Source of the DNA: Chrysaora quinquecirrha
Taxonomy: Eukaryota; Cnidaria; Scyphozoa; Semaeostomeae; Pelagiidae
Length of the DNA: 64,000 nucleotides
Assembly: GCA_014526335.1 (NCBI GenBank)
Contig: JACTAT010000026.1
Coordinates: 1,125,565-1,189,564, forward strand
Direction of reading: 5' to 3'
Part shown: one piece after another, positions 11,820 to 22,807 of the stretch
Layout of the letters: each line of letters starts with the position of its first letter
How positions within the stretch are numbered: position 1 is the stretch's first letter
Notes under the pieces: model-generated
Told to the model about the DNA's origin: nothing
The model's database searches: none
The model's input: only the letters and a program-made list of their open reading frames with translations
Position numbers and translations under genes: made by a program

Positions 11820-12127
11820 GTGGGACCCTTATTTGAGGACAGGGCACGCAAAAGAGCATACAGTTGTTCCAGTTAAACATCTTTATTTTCTCTTTATCAA
11901 AATTGCTAAGTCATGCTGATTAGAAAGAAGTTTTTTGTGTGCAAAAATAATCTAAATCAGTTTGTTAACATACATACCTATATACAAAAAAAATTCACAA
12001 ACGTGAACTTTCTCAATAGAAAAAAAGCGAGTCCGTAACCGCAAAAGGTTCGTATCTATACTTAGCAAAATATCTACTTAGTAGAAAATAAAAGAGCAAC
12101 GAACGTTTCATAATTTTTGTAGTTATC

Positions 12128-14748
12128 TAATTACGAAAATGCAGAAACTGAAAAGGATGCTAATGAATGCATTATAAAATGAAGAGGCTAATGAATACAG
12201 TGTGAAATGAAGATGCAAATTAATACATTATGAAATGAAGATGACAATAAAATCGTATGAAATGAAGATGCAAATGGATGAAATTAAGATGCTAACGCAT
12301 ACAGTAGGAAATTAAGATGCTAAAGCATACAGTATGAAATGAAGATGCTAAGGAATACACTATGAAATGAAGATGCTAACGAATACAGTATGAAATGAAG
12401 ATGCTAAAGGAAACAGTGTGAATTGAAGATGCTAATGAATAAGGTATGAAATGAAGATGCTAATGAATAAGGTATGAAATGAAGATGCTAATGAAAATGG
12501 TGTGAAATGAAGATGCTAAAGAATACTGTACGAAATGAAGATGCTAAAGGAAACAGTGTGAATTGAAGATGCTAATGAATAAGGTATGAAATGAAGATGC
12601 TAATGAATAAGGTATGAAATGAAGATGCTAATGAATAAGGTATGAAATGAAGATGCTAATGAATAAGGTATGAAATGAAGATGCTAATGAAAATGGTGTC
12701 AAATGAAGATGCTAAAGAATACTGTACGAAATGAAGATGCTAAAGGAAACAGTGTGAATTGAAGATGCTAATGAATAAGGTATGAAATGAAGATGCTAAT
12801 GAATAAGGTATGAAATGAAGATGCTAATGAATAAGGTATGAAATGAAGATGCTAATGAATAAGGTATGAAATGAAGATGCTAATGAAAATGGTGTGAAAT
12901 GAAGATGCTAAAGAATACTGTACGAAATGAAGATGCTAAAGGAAACAGTGTGAATTGAAGATGCTAATGAATAAGGTATGAAATGAAGATGCTAATGAAT
13001 AAGGTATGAAATGAAGATGCTAAAGAATAAGGTATGAAATGAAGATGCTAATGAAAATGGTGTGAAATGAAGATGCTAAAGAATACGGTACGAAATGAAG
13101 ATGCTAAAGGAAACAGTGTGAATTGAAGATGCTAATGAATAAGGTATGAAATGAAGATGCTAATGAATAAGGTATGAAATGAAGATGCTAATGAATAAGG
13201 TATGAAATAAAGATGCTAATGAAAATGGTGTGAAATGAAGATGCTAAAGAATACTGTACGAAATGAAGATGCTAAAGGAAACAGTGTGAATTGAAGATGC
13301 TAATGAATAAGGTATGAAATGAAGATGCTAATGAATAAGGTATGAAATGAAGATGCTAATGAAAATGGTGTGAAATGAAGATGTTAAAGAATACTGTACG
13401 AAATGAAGATGCTAAAGGAAACAGTGTGAATTGAAGATGCTAATGAATAAGGTATGAAATGAAGATGCTAATGAATAAGGTATGAAATGAAGATGCTAAT
13501 GAATAAGGTATGAAATGAAGATGCTAATGAAAATGGTGTGAAATAAAGATGCTAAAGAATACTGTACGAAATGAAGATGCTAAAGGAAACAGTGTGAATT
13601 GAAGATGCTAATGAATAAGGTATGAAATGAAGATGCTAATGAATAAGGTATGAAATGAAGATGCTAATGAATAAGGTATGAAATGAAGATGCTAATGAAT
13701 AAGGTATGAAATGAAGATGCTAATGAAAATGGTGTCAAATGAAGATGCTAAAGAATACTGTACGAAATGAAGATGCTAAAGGAAACAGTGTGAATTGAAG
13801 ATGCTAATGAATAAGGTATGAAATGAAGATGCTAATGAATAAGGTATGAAATGAAGATGCTAATGAATAAGGTATGAAATGAAGATGCTAATGAATAAGG
13901 TATGAAATGAAGATGCTAATGAAAATGGTGTGAAATGAAGATGCTAAAGAATACTGTACGAAATGAAGATGCTAAAGGAAACAGTGTGAATTGAAGATGC
14001 TAATGAATAAGGTATGAAATGAAGATGCTAATGAATAAGGTATGAAATGAAGATGCTAAAGAATAAGGTATGAAATGAAGATGCTAATGAAAATGGTGTG
14101 AAATGAAGATGCTAAAGAATACGGTACGAAATGAAGATGCTAAAGGAAACAGTGTGAATTGAAGATGCTAATGAATAAGGTATGAAATGAAGATGCTAAT
14201 GAATAAGGTATGAAATGAAGATGCTAATGAATAAGGTATGAAATAAAGATGCTAATGAAAATGGTGTGAAATGAAGATGCTAAAGAATACTGTACGAAAT
14301 GAAGATGCTAAAGGAAACAGTGTGAATTGAAGATGCTAATGAATAAGGTATGAAATGAAGATGCTAATGAATAAGGTATGAAATGAAGATGCTAATGAAA
14401 ATGGTGTGAAATGAAGATGTTAAAGAATACTGTACGAAATGAAGATGCTAAAGGAAACAGTGTGAATTGAAGATGCTAATGAATAAGGTATGAAATGAAG
14501 ATGCTAATGAATAAGGTATGAAATGAAGATGCTAATGAATAAGGTATGAAATGAAGATGCTAATGAAAATGGTGTGAAATAAAGATGCTAAAGAATACTG
14601 TACGAAATGAAGATGCTAAAGGAAACAGTGTGAATTGAAGATGCTAATGAATAAGGTATGAAATGAAGATGCTAATGAAAATGGTGTGAAATGAAGATGC
14701 TAAGAATATAGTATGAAATGAAGATGCTCATGGATACAGTATGAAATT
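12128..14748 (+). repeat. 28-bp minisatellite, about 2.6 kb
   Basis: Roughly 90 copies of a 28-bp unit with the constant part ATGAAGATGCTAA and a variable part. The units fall into recurrent types (ATGAATAAGGTATGAA, ATGAAAATGGTGTGAA, AAGAATACTGTACGAA, AAGGAAACAGTGTGAA) that follow in a fixed order with a varying number of the first type, so there is higher-order structure. The first 250 bp are more degenerate. No sustained ORF. Confidence 0.95.
12541..14668 (+). repeat. 1,036-bp (37-unit) internal tandem duplication of the minisatellite
   Basis: Rare private variants repeat at exactly 1,036 bp: GGTGTC at 12695 and 13731, AAATAAAG at 13205/14241 and 13541/14577, ATGTTAAAG at 13381 and 14417, and TAAAGAATAAGG at 13021 and 14057. 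1,036 is 37 x 28. Copy 1 is about 12541-13632 and copy 2 about 13577-14668. Confidence 0.9.
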
Positions 14749-14962
14749 TTGAAACATTAAAAAATGTTTTCAGTTTCAGCCTGATGCGACCAAAAAGTGC
14801 TTACTAACAACTTCTCATCAACTCAAATTTAGACAAATTTCCCACTGAAAGCAATGTTCAAAGGTTCGCCAAAAAAATGCATTGCAAACATCGCAACACA
14901 AGTAAGAACTAACAAATTTTGTTTCTTCAAAAATGTTTTCAGATTTAGCATGAAGCAACTAA

Positions 14963-15299
14963 GGGCGTGTTCTTCTAAACCAATTCTTTGTTCGGTAGCC
15001 TTCATTTTCGGAATGTGTGTTTTTGGAAGCCATTCTTCTGAAAACCGCAGGGCAATAAAAGGCAGAAAGTTTCCGAGACTTTCGAGAGATTTTCAGTTTG
15101 AAGTTCTAAGGAGACTGCCAGTTTACCAGTTGCGAGGAGACATTCCACGAAAGGGTCTGGGAACGACGTACACAAGCCTTTTGGCGTGACAGTCTTTGGA
15201 TTTCCAAAATGCCTGTTTTTTGATGATCATGGATTCTATTTTTGCAAGCTTTCTGTTTTCGAGATTCGGAAGGTTTTGGAGGTTCAGAAGAACACGCCC
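14963..15299. mobile_element. MITE, PIF/Harbinger-like, copy 2
   Basis: Inverted ends GGGCGTGTTCTTCT.../...AGAACACGCCC, with TAA on the left (14960-14962) and TAG on the right (15300-15302). Same family as 654-1051. The open frame at 14854-15189 runs through its left end and is not a gene. Confidence 0.75.
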
Positions 15300-15302
15300 T
15301 AG

Positions 15303-15799
15303 GGGTGCGTTCTTTTGAAGCGAATCAGAAATGCTGCTTCGCTTTTTTTGATTCTACGAAGACGTAGAACCGAATCAAAATAAAAAGAACTCATTGATTC
15401 GGTCTTCCAAGAAAATTTCAAGTTTCCAAGATGTATCTAGCCTCTTTCAAGTAGTTGTCTCAGCAAACTATGAAAATCCACGAAATAAATCAAAATCTTA
15501 ATCCAACAGCTGACAAATCCTCTTGGTACAAATCTTAAAAAGTCGGCCTCGCCTCCTTTCCCGTCATTTTGGCGCGAAAATCAGACTCGACCCAGGCCCA
15601 AATTATCACGGAACCTAAAGACGCACCAAGGAACAACGAAGAAAAACCGAATCAGTTCCAAAAGAACAAAAAAATCTTCGTTGCTTCGCCAAAGCAATAA
15701 AAGCGAATTGCTACGACAGCAATTCGCTTGATTTGCTGAGGAAAAGCGAAGTAGCGAATTTCGAATAAAACTTTTGCATCGCTCAAAAAGAACGCACCC
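15303..15799. mobile_element. MITE, PIF/Harbinger-like, GGGTGCGTTC subfamily
   Basis: A 497-bp element with ends GGGTGCGTTCTTTT.../...AAAGAACGCACCC, TAG on the left (15300-15302) and TAA on the right (15800-15802). It abuts the preceding element, sharing its TAG. Confidence 0.75.
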
Positions 15800-16075
15800 T
15801 AAAAAATACTTGACTAATAACTTTACATCAAGGCTGTATGAAGAGCATGTATAAATGTCTTACAAGCAATATTTCACTGCCTTCCCAAGGCACACTGGTA
15901 AAACCCAGTGACGTATGGTTATCATTCGGAGCCAATATATCTTTACTCTTTATGCATGTTGTCCTCAAAAATTCTCTTTAATTGAATGATGGGTGTATAT
16001 GCACCCTTGCCCAAATGTAATAACACTAGGATCCCTGAACAAAGCCTCAAAAATTTGACATACCTTCAACCTTTA

Positions 16076-16125
16076 TTAATATGAAAATGTCTCAGTATAA
16101 GGCGGTGGCGGTGATCTTGACCTTC
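16076..16125 (-). CDS. CARD gene, exon 3 (terminal, PPPPY tail)
   Basis: The exon starts after TTTTGTTAG and continues exon 2 in phase 1. It encodes 15 residues after the split codon, including RSRSPPPPYTETFSY, then TAA at 16076-16078 and a second TAA. PPPY is a PPxY motif of the kind bound by WW domains, for example in Nedd4-type ubiquitin ligases; that role is inference. AATAAA on the minus strand overlaps the stop codons (16072-16077), a candidate polyadenylation signal. The exon is short, so the call depends on matching phase and good splice sites. Confidence 0.55.
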
Positions 16126-16384
16126 CTAACAAAAGAAAAACAAAAAATATTGAATACAAAGAATTAATTTTTTTCTAAAGCTTACGGGAATTCTTTTAGC
16201 GGGTAGCCTTATTTTTCTGAATGCGTGTTTTTCAAAGCCATTCTTCTGTAAAAGGCAGGTTTCGCACACCTTGGGCGATGTGGGCACGTAGACGCGTGCG
16301 CGTGCGATCATACGCTTCAAATTACAAAATGCGTTTATCGTTGGATAATAAGAAATTTGGTTTTCTCTTGAATGGCAAACACTA

Positions 16385-16815
16385 GGATACATTTTTCAAA
16401 ACGTCGCATACCACAATAGATGAGGTTCGAACCTGGGTTGCATGACAAGAGAATCTCAATGAAATCATGGATTAACTCTCCAAGTCATACAGCCCAAGGC
16501 TCTCCTCCCGTTTGACCTTTTTGTGTTTCAGCTAGGTTGAGTCTTCTTCAGCACTATACATATTTATATATATTTGTCGTGAATGGCAAACACTAGGATA
16601 GATTTTTCCAGAAGTGACATATCCCAGTAGATGGGATTCAAACATGGACTGCATGACCAGAGAGCCAACGACATATCACCTGAGCAACAAAGCTCTAAGA
16701 ATTACCGAGTAATTGTCCTATTCATACAACCCTAGGCTCTTCTCCCATTTGACTTTTTTATGTTTTGGTTGCGTTGAGCCTTCTTTACCACAACACATAT
16801 TTATATACATTGTAA
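16385..16815 (-). repeat. tRNA-derived SINE dimer
   Basis: Two minus-strand SINE units, each with the B-box-like segment (plus-strand GATGAGGTTCGAACCTGG and GATGGGATTCAAACATGG) and the tail containing TGTTTYRGYTRBGTTGAG. It sits in intron 2 of the CARD gene. Confidence 0.65.
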
Positions 16816-16829
16816 TGAAGGGCATTTAC

Positions 16830-16979
16830 CTTGCATGTAGCCTGCTGCTACTGCTATGTTTTCTTCTGATCTTTCAAAATGAGGTATGATTGGCCCACCA
16901 GGCTGTCCTGGTATTGGTAAAGATATTTGTTGTATTCTTTGATCTTGCTGTCTCATTTCTTCAACCATCAAACCATTAC
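16830..16979 (-). CDS. CARD gene, exon 2
   Basis: A 150-nt exon between TTCTTAACAG and CAAG|GTAAATG. It enters in phase 1 (matching exon 1) and leaves in phase 1 (matching exon 3). The encoded linker of about 50 residues is Gln-rich then Pro/Gly-rich (EEMRQQDQRIQQ, then IPGQPGGPIIPHF), with no recognised fold. It is likely a flexible link between the CARD and the proline-rich tail. No stop occurs in the used frame. Both splice sites and both phases fit, which is the main evidence that it is real. Confidence 0.65.
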
Positions 16980-17693
16980 CTGTTAAGAAACATCTTTGTT
17001 GAGAGATCTCCAGGATTCAACCTCAAGGGGTTGTGAAAACCTCAGGCGTGCAAATGCCATACTCCGCAGAGTGTGGCTGGGGGGGGGGGCAGAAGCCCAA
17101 GTAAACAATAAAGTATGATGTCATAAATCATTATGTCATCAAATGCTTTTCAATTGTTTAGCCCCAACAATCTGAGATTCCTTCAGAGGGCTTGTTATTG
17201 ATAACGTTATTGATGTACCTGCTTAACAAAGGTACACCTGGATGTTATTCTTGGTGATTTTTGAAGGGCAGTCTTTGCAGCCTGGGGGAACTCCTATTGA
17301 GGCCTGACATGGGGTCTAGTCAGGGCTAAAAGGGGCCAAACATTAAATTTTCAAATAACCCTCAACTGGTTGCAAATTTTTGCAGAGTTTGCCAACATCA
17401 AACCACAAAAAAAGGTTGCAAACTAAGCTCAAAACACCATGAAATAGGATGTAACGTGTAGTAGCTACTGAAGGTATCAGGTAGCTTCGCCCAGCCTCTG
17501 TTTCGCCCAGCCTCTGATTCGCCCAACTTCCTTTTCCCCAAAGCTGGTCTCTTCGGCCAAAATTCTTGGTTGTTTTGCCTAAATTATTTGCTATTTATCA
17601 CTTGTTTTATCACTAAAACAGTCACCAAGGCAATAGTTGAGGGTTTGGGGGCAGAGCCCCCAATGTTATTGATCAAATAATTGACAAGCTATA

Positions 17694-18092
17694 CACGCTT
17701 TTTTTTATAAGGAACCATTTTATAAGGAACCTACATGTAGAAGGCCCAAAAATTTAAAGAACTTATACTACTAAAGATAAAATCATTAAGGAACTTTTGA
17801 ATGTTGAATATTTTTATCACATATTGAATAATTAGAAAGCCAGTTCAATTCATTTGCAGTCGAAAATCACATAAATTGTACGTTAAGCATGTATCCAATG
17901 TTCCTTTGAGTAGTATCGAGCTTTGCCCACATGCAAATGTCTCTCTTTTGTTGTTAAGACCACTGTATGTGTAGTTAAAATTAAGGAACTATTAAGGAAC
18001 TTTTGGAACTACAATTGCCTCAAAAGAGGCCCAAAAATAAGGAACTTCAAGAACTAGGCCTTGCGGTAGGTTCCTTATAAAAAAAGAGTGTG
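17694..18092 (-). mobile_element. MITE, TA-target family A, copy 2 (inverted)
   Basis: A 399-bp reverse-orientation copy of the element at 73-474, with TA on both sides (17692-17693, 18093-18094). It lies in intron 1 of the CARD gene. Confidence 0.85.
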
Positions 18093-18391
18093 TAGGGAAG
18101 TTACCTGTGTCATTTAAGGTTGGGCGAAACGACCATGATGGGTTGGGCAAAATGTCTTAACAGGTTGGGCCAAAAGGAAGTTGGGGAATTGGTGGCTGGG
18201 CAAAGCGTCTTGAAAGCCTACTAAATATACCCCCAAACCCAAAGTTGCAGTATCATATATTTATTTCTATAATTTGGCCATTTGCAGTTCAGTTGGTAGT
18301 CAATTGGTTAAGGCTGGTAAGACCTCAACTGGGGTACACCCCTCCGGGCTTTTAGGACTCTATGATGGTCTTGACATTTGCCTCGGTCGGG

Positions 18392-20174
18392 TAAGGTTAG
18401 GCCAATGAAAATTTTATATTAGTTTAGCGTCACCCGCCCGCATCAGTTTACGTGCCCGCGCAAAAAAGTTCATTATTTTACAAAATTTCATTATTCCAAT
18501 ACAAATTGACCATTCTTAACAAGAACAATACATCACCCACTTCATATGCTTGCCTACCCACCAACCAATCGTCGTAACATGGTTCAAATGTTCAAGTTGC
18601 GTGTTCCGATCTGATAATGTTAGCGAAATTTCGACATTCGATTACGTAATCGAGTAGTAATTTACTGTATTTTCTATTTTCAAATGCCTTGCATTATTGT
18701 TTCCAAATAATTCGATTTTGAAAATAAAAACACGTGACGAAGAGAGAGGACTCAAGTAATTTGAAAGCTCGAACTAGTACCGAATCTCTGATGGGCGGGA
18801 TCTTTGTTGAACATGTCTGGATGAATTTGTTCCGATTAATTAATGTATTTGATGCGTTCTCCAGCTACAGAGTCCTTTCGCCCCTGTGGCGCAGTTTCCA
18901 AACTTGAGCCTAGAAAACGTTATTTTAATGCGCAAAATTCTTCAAGCTGTTAAAATACTTAAAGATTGACCTTTAACTACAGTACATCCTCAATTATCCG
19001 AATCTCGATGATCCAAACCTAAATTTTCCGAAGCGCAAAAACTTCTTAACACTTCTTTAGATTGACCAAATGTAAGCCTCACTACTTCGAATCTTTGTCC
19101 AATATAATTACTGTATTATTTTAACCAGTCGCTATATTAAATCGGTTATCTTTCGTTTTTACCGGCTTTTAACTTTATCAGAAACAAAAACATTCTTTCG
19201 GTTGTATTTAATGTAGCTGATTTGCATCGAAAATTTCTACCAATATCGTCTGCAACCCATTTGAGCAACTATTAAGCACCTGTGTACAGTAACAATACAC
19301 TTGAAAGGAAGGTAAGCAAGTGAAATTGTCGTCCTCGGTTATCCGAATTTTAGCTTATCCGAACGACCCTCCGTAAAATTGAGTTCAACCTGTTCGGATA
19401 ATCGAGGATATACTTATTTGTTTGTTTAATCTGAGTTGAATTTGACAATAAATATGAAAGATTTTTTGTTCGGAATGTTGCGTGTTTTCAGACGCGAAAT
19501 CGCCATTTGGTCACCCTTTAACGCACGCAGGCCAATTGCAGTGTAAAATCCTTTTGATTCCTTCGGTTCGATACAAACAAATCGCGTGAAGCAAAGCCAG
19601 AGAATCAACTTTATTGTTGAAAAGCATTTACTGCGCCAAAGGGCGACAGATTAGTTTTCAAAGGCAACAGAAAAAATTAACTTTTGTTGAAAGTCTAAAA
19701 CAAATGGCAAGTGAAACATTATTTTCTATCCAAGAGGCCTAAATTAACAACTTGAGCACAGTTCAGCTTGTTTTCTCTCACCGATGAAAGAAACTGCAGC
19801 GAGAAAAATTTGGAGTGGATAAAAAGGAAAAATTTGAAAATTGATACCCAACACGAATTTGGTAACCGGAAACAACTTATTGTTTCTTGAAGTTGCGAGC
19901 GTCAAAACAAACAATAAAGCCATTATTTCATCTCGCGAATCATCAACAAGACACTTTGTATTTTCGAGTTGCCTCAGCGCAGCTCTAGAAATTACGCGAC
20001 TAAAACAAAAACATTGCTGCAAGGCTTAGGCCCATCAAAGCCATACATAAGGGCGACAGGCCTCTATATGGCACTATAACAAAAATAATGAATAATGAAT
20101 AATGAAAAAATGCCGCATGACATTTTCAGGAGGAAAGTGACGCTAAACTAATATAAAATTTCCATCGGCCTTAG
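18392..20174. mobile_element. Non-autonomous DNA transposon, about 1.8 kb
   Basis: The left arm (18392-18433) contains TTTTATATTAGTTTAGCGTC and is mirrored at 20137-20174, giving inverted ends of about 38 bp. No transposase is readable; the short ORFs at 19426-20022 have no domain. It sits in CARD intron 1. I could not define the target duplication. Confidence 0.65.
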
Positions 20175-20223
20175 CATAGCCTAGGGCATTTTTTCAAATA
20201 GGCCTACAGTACGGTATACTTAC

Positions 20224-20551
20224 CACTATAACCTTCTTTTTTCTTTTGAAATGAATCTAAAATCGTTCTCAAAATAAACAACTGCGTCGTATTTCGTCTG
20301 ATAGCTTCACAGAAATTGTCAAATCCTTCAGAACCTCGCTTTCCAATAAAATCTATCAGGAATTCGTTCCTTCTTTTTCGTGTTTTTTGTGCTTCAATCT
20401 CTTCCTGGTCGTCTTCGTCAAGAACTTCACAAGATCTCAGATATGTGTATAATTTCTCTGGCTGCAGATTTTTGACAATGAATGGCCTGAGTTCTTTCAA
20501 TATTTCTTGTTTCCAGTTCAAATAAAGTTCTGCTAGCTCAACATCGTCCAT
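20224..20551 (-). CDS. CARD-domain protein, exon 1
   Basis: ATG at 20551. 109 codons, then AGTG|GTAAGT in phase 1. Residues 1 to about 105 read as a caspase-recruitment domain: a six-helix pattern with an N-terminal amphipathic helix (ELYLNWKQEILKELRPFIV), a central LRSCEVLDEDDQEEIEAQ segment, then FLIDFIGKRG and FDNFCEAIRRN. This is the spacing seen in CARDs of the Apaf-1, BCL10 and caspase-9 type. CARDs assemble by like-with-like contacts in apoptosis and innate immune signalling. With exons 2 and 3 the full protein is about 175 aa: an adaptor with one CARD, a linker and a PPPPY tail, without caspase, NACHT or kinase domains. CARD fold is by pattern recognition; partners are unknown. Confidence 0.75.
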
Positions 20552-20688
20552 GTTTGGTTTGGAGCTTCATTCAGGCCAGGCTAGGCCCATGGGTTGAAAT
20601 TTAGTGGTAACGTAATTATGACGTAATTTTCAAATGACAATTGCACTTTTCAATTTCTGAATTTTTGAGATTTCGTTGAGACACCAAC
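20552..20688. promoter_or_regulatory. Possible shared promoter between divergent starts
   Basis: 137 bp separates the CARD start codon on the minus strand from a possible plus-strand first exon at 20689. It contains GACGTAATT-type motifs but no clear TATA box. Bidirectional use is inference from geometry only. Confidence 0.3.
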
Positions 20689-20762
20689 ATGACAGAGGCG
20701 GTCTTGCACCACAATTGCAGGGTGGCTACCAAATCAAAAGGGTCTGTTTCAGGGTGTGGCAG
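20689..20762 (+). CDS. Possible first coding exon of a divergent gene
   Basis: ATG at 20689 opens 24 codons and 2 nt (MTEAVLHHNCRVATK...) ending at GGCAG|GTAAAT, a plausible donor in phase 2. I found no matching downstream exon with a recognisable domain, so this may be chance. It is listed because its position, head-to-head with a supported gene start, is what a divergent gene pair would look like. Confidence 0.25.
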
Positions 20763-21600
20763 GTAAATTTTCTAAACCACACCCACTAATAAAGAATTCA
20801 TCTTAAATACGCTCCGTCGATATTAGTTATTAATTGATAGATGTGCTGAGGGAACTATGTTTGCTTTTCAATTTGAGAAACGTACTTTTGCACTTTTTTC
20901 GGTTTTTTGAGTTTCAACGCCTGCAAACTTCAAGTGGGAAGACCAAATCTACCGCCCACCATGGTTAGGCGACGCAGAAAATTTTGGTTGCTAGACCCTC
21001 TAAAACGGCTATTTTAGCATTTTGAGCACCTCATCTTTGGAATGAAAGAAATAGTAAACCCTCGAAAAAGAGAAGGAAAAACCTTAGAATTTCAAAATAA
21101 AACTGTAGAAACATTACAGTATTTATAATGATCGGCTTTGCTCTGGTGAAGATTCAACCATCTTGTTTGCTATGATAAGGAGAATGATATTGCGTGTGGT
21201 CGCAGCCGTCGCACGACGCACGGCACGAAACAATTTTAATATCCATCCGCCTTTTGAATTGGCTCGCGAAAACTGTAGATACCAGTCATGGTGGGGCCCT
21301 ACTCATGACTGTAATAATTCTGTGCATGTAAATTATCTTCTCGAGCTTTCACGTAAAGGGCCCTTAATTTTTCTGTAACGTTCATCTATTAGAGGGCCCG
21401 GATGGCGATCGCCACTTTGCCACCCGGGCCAGACAGCGTCTGCAACATGACCATGTTATATTGGATGTAGTTGCGTAGTTGCAAGGTGAAATGAAATGAG
21501 GTGGACAGGAAAGCACAAGATTAGATTAAATTTGAAGGAGTATATAAAATAGATGTGAACTCGTTTGGACAGAGAGTATGTTATGGATATGAGTAATTAA
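20763..21600. other. Unassigned spacer
   Basis: AT-rich, with a few short open frames and no domain. No RNA gene recognised. Confidence 0.45.
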
Positions 21601-21673
21601 TTATGATTGATATAGTTAGCTGTTAACAAAAATAAGTAAAAAGACTGGGTTAGCGGTCTGTAGTTCTGTTAAG

Positions 21674-22198
21674 TCAGTTAGGGGCAAGACAGTTAGCCAA
21701 GCCAATGAAGTATTGTTCTTTGGCCCGTCTAACACTCTCTCGTTTGTCATGTATTTGTAGTAAAGGCGTAACTTTAACTTGTAAATTGTGTAATTTGTGT
21801 CCAGGCTGACAGAAGTGTTCTGCCACCCCAGATTTGTCATGTCTCTTTTTTATAACGGCCCGTCTGTGTTCGTTAAATCTGTCTCGTAACCGTCTTCCCG
21901 TTTGTCGAATGTACTGGCTGTTCTTAGTCCCGTTCTGTAAGCATCGCTTGCACTGTAGCATGTAGATGACGTTAGTGGTATTGCAGTCAAGTCTTTGTTG
22001 TATTCGTATAGTCTTGTCGGTATTGGTAAATGTAGAAGTTGTAGTACCGTTGCTTATATGTTTGCAAGTGATGCAGTCCCGTGTTGAGTTGCATTTGGTC
22101 ACACCTTCGGACTTATCCGTGCTTTTGTGGACCGACTGGGACTCTTTAGATGTCCAATTGTCAGTGACTTTTACACGAAACGAAAGACGGAGCCTCAA
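21674..22198 (-). pseudogene. Penelope-like retroelement, C-terminal GIY-YIG nuclease fragment
   Basis: An open frame of about 174 codons matching the end of a Penelope-like element polyprotein: a Cys-containing segment (CNSTRDCITCKHI), then VIYMLQCKRC, then QYIRQTGRRLRDRFNEHRR and a KSGVAEHF segment. VIY...YI.QT...R..EH is the GIY-YIG endonuclease core of these elements. The Gly of the YIG half is Arg here (YIRQT), so the nuclease is probably inactive. No reverse transcriptase is present upstream on this strand, so the copy is 5'-truncated. The element identity is established family knowledge; inactivity is inferred. Confidence 0.75.
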
Positions 22199-22316
22199 TT
22201 CAAGAAATATTCATGATTGCACAAAGCAGAATAAATTGCATTTGCTTGGTCCACAAGGATCTGGAAAAAGGGAGATTTGAATACATATTGCAGACAAAAT
22301 CCTAGGAAGTAACGAT

Positions 22317-22799
22317 TCCGGGGGGGGGGGTACTTCAATGTGTCCATGATCAGACGTGAATCTGGACTTTGACAAAAGGACCCATTTGTATGATAAGATT
22401 TTCAAGGATTTCTGACCCATTTGCATGAAAATCGGGAAATTTCAAGCCCTTGTGTATGAATTTGGTTGATTTTAAAACCCTTTTACAGTGCTAGAATTCA
22501 CGAAAAGTCTCGCAAAATCGAATCTGACGGCGATTCTTTGTAATCAATGTGACCGAGCTCTGTTGTTGCTGCTAATTCATCGTTTCGAAAACAAAAAACA
22601 CGGTAGAAAGGTTGTCAGCCACTTTGCGGTAAATCATTATGGGGCCTATAAGTAAGAAAATCCTAAAATACCAACCCATCAACCAGAATCGAGCAGAATA
22701 TCAGACCCATGTGTAGAGAATTTCAGTCGAAAAAACCCATCCATACGAGTGGCACGTCCAGTATGTCTACATATTGAAGTACCCCCCCCCCCTCCGGGG
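22317..22799. mobile_element. hAT-like MITE, copy 1
   Basis: 483 bp with G/C-run inverted ends ending in GGTACTTCAAT, flanked by identical 8-bp GTAACGAT (22309-22316 and 22800-22807). An 8-bp duplication fits the hAT superfamily. Relatives with similar ends: 28611-28966 and 57098-57279. Confidence 0.8.
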
Positions 22800-22807
22800 G
22801 TAACGAT

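Noticed and set aside
12128..14748. CRISPR-like array
   Set aside because: Contiguous 28-bp tandem units without unique spacers, in animal DNA: a minisatellite.
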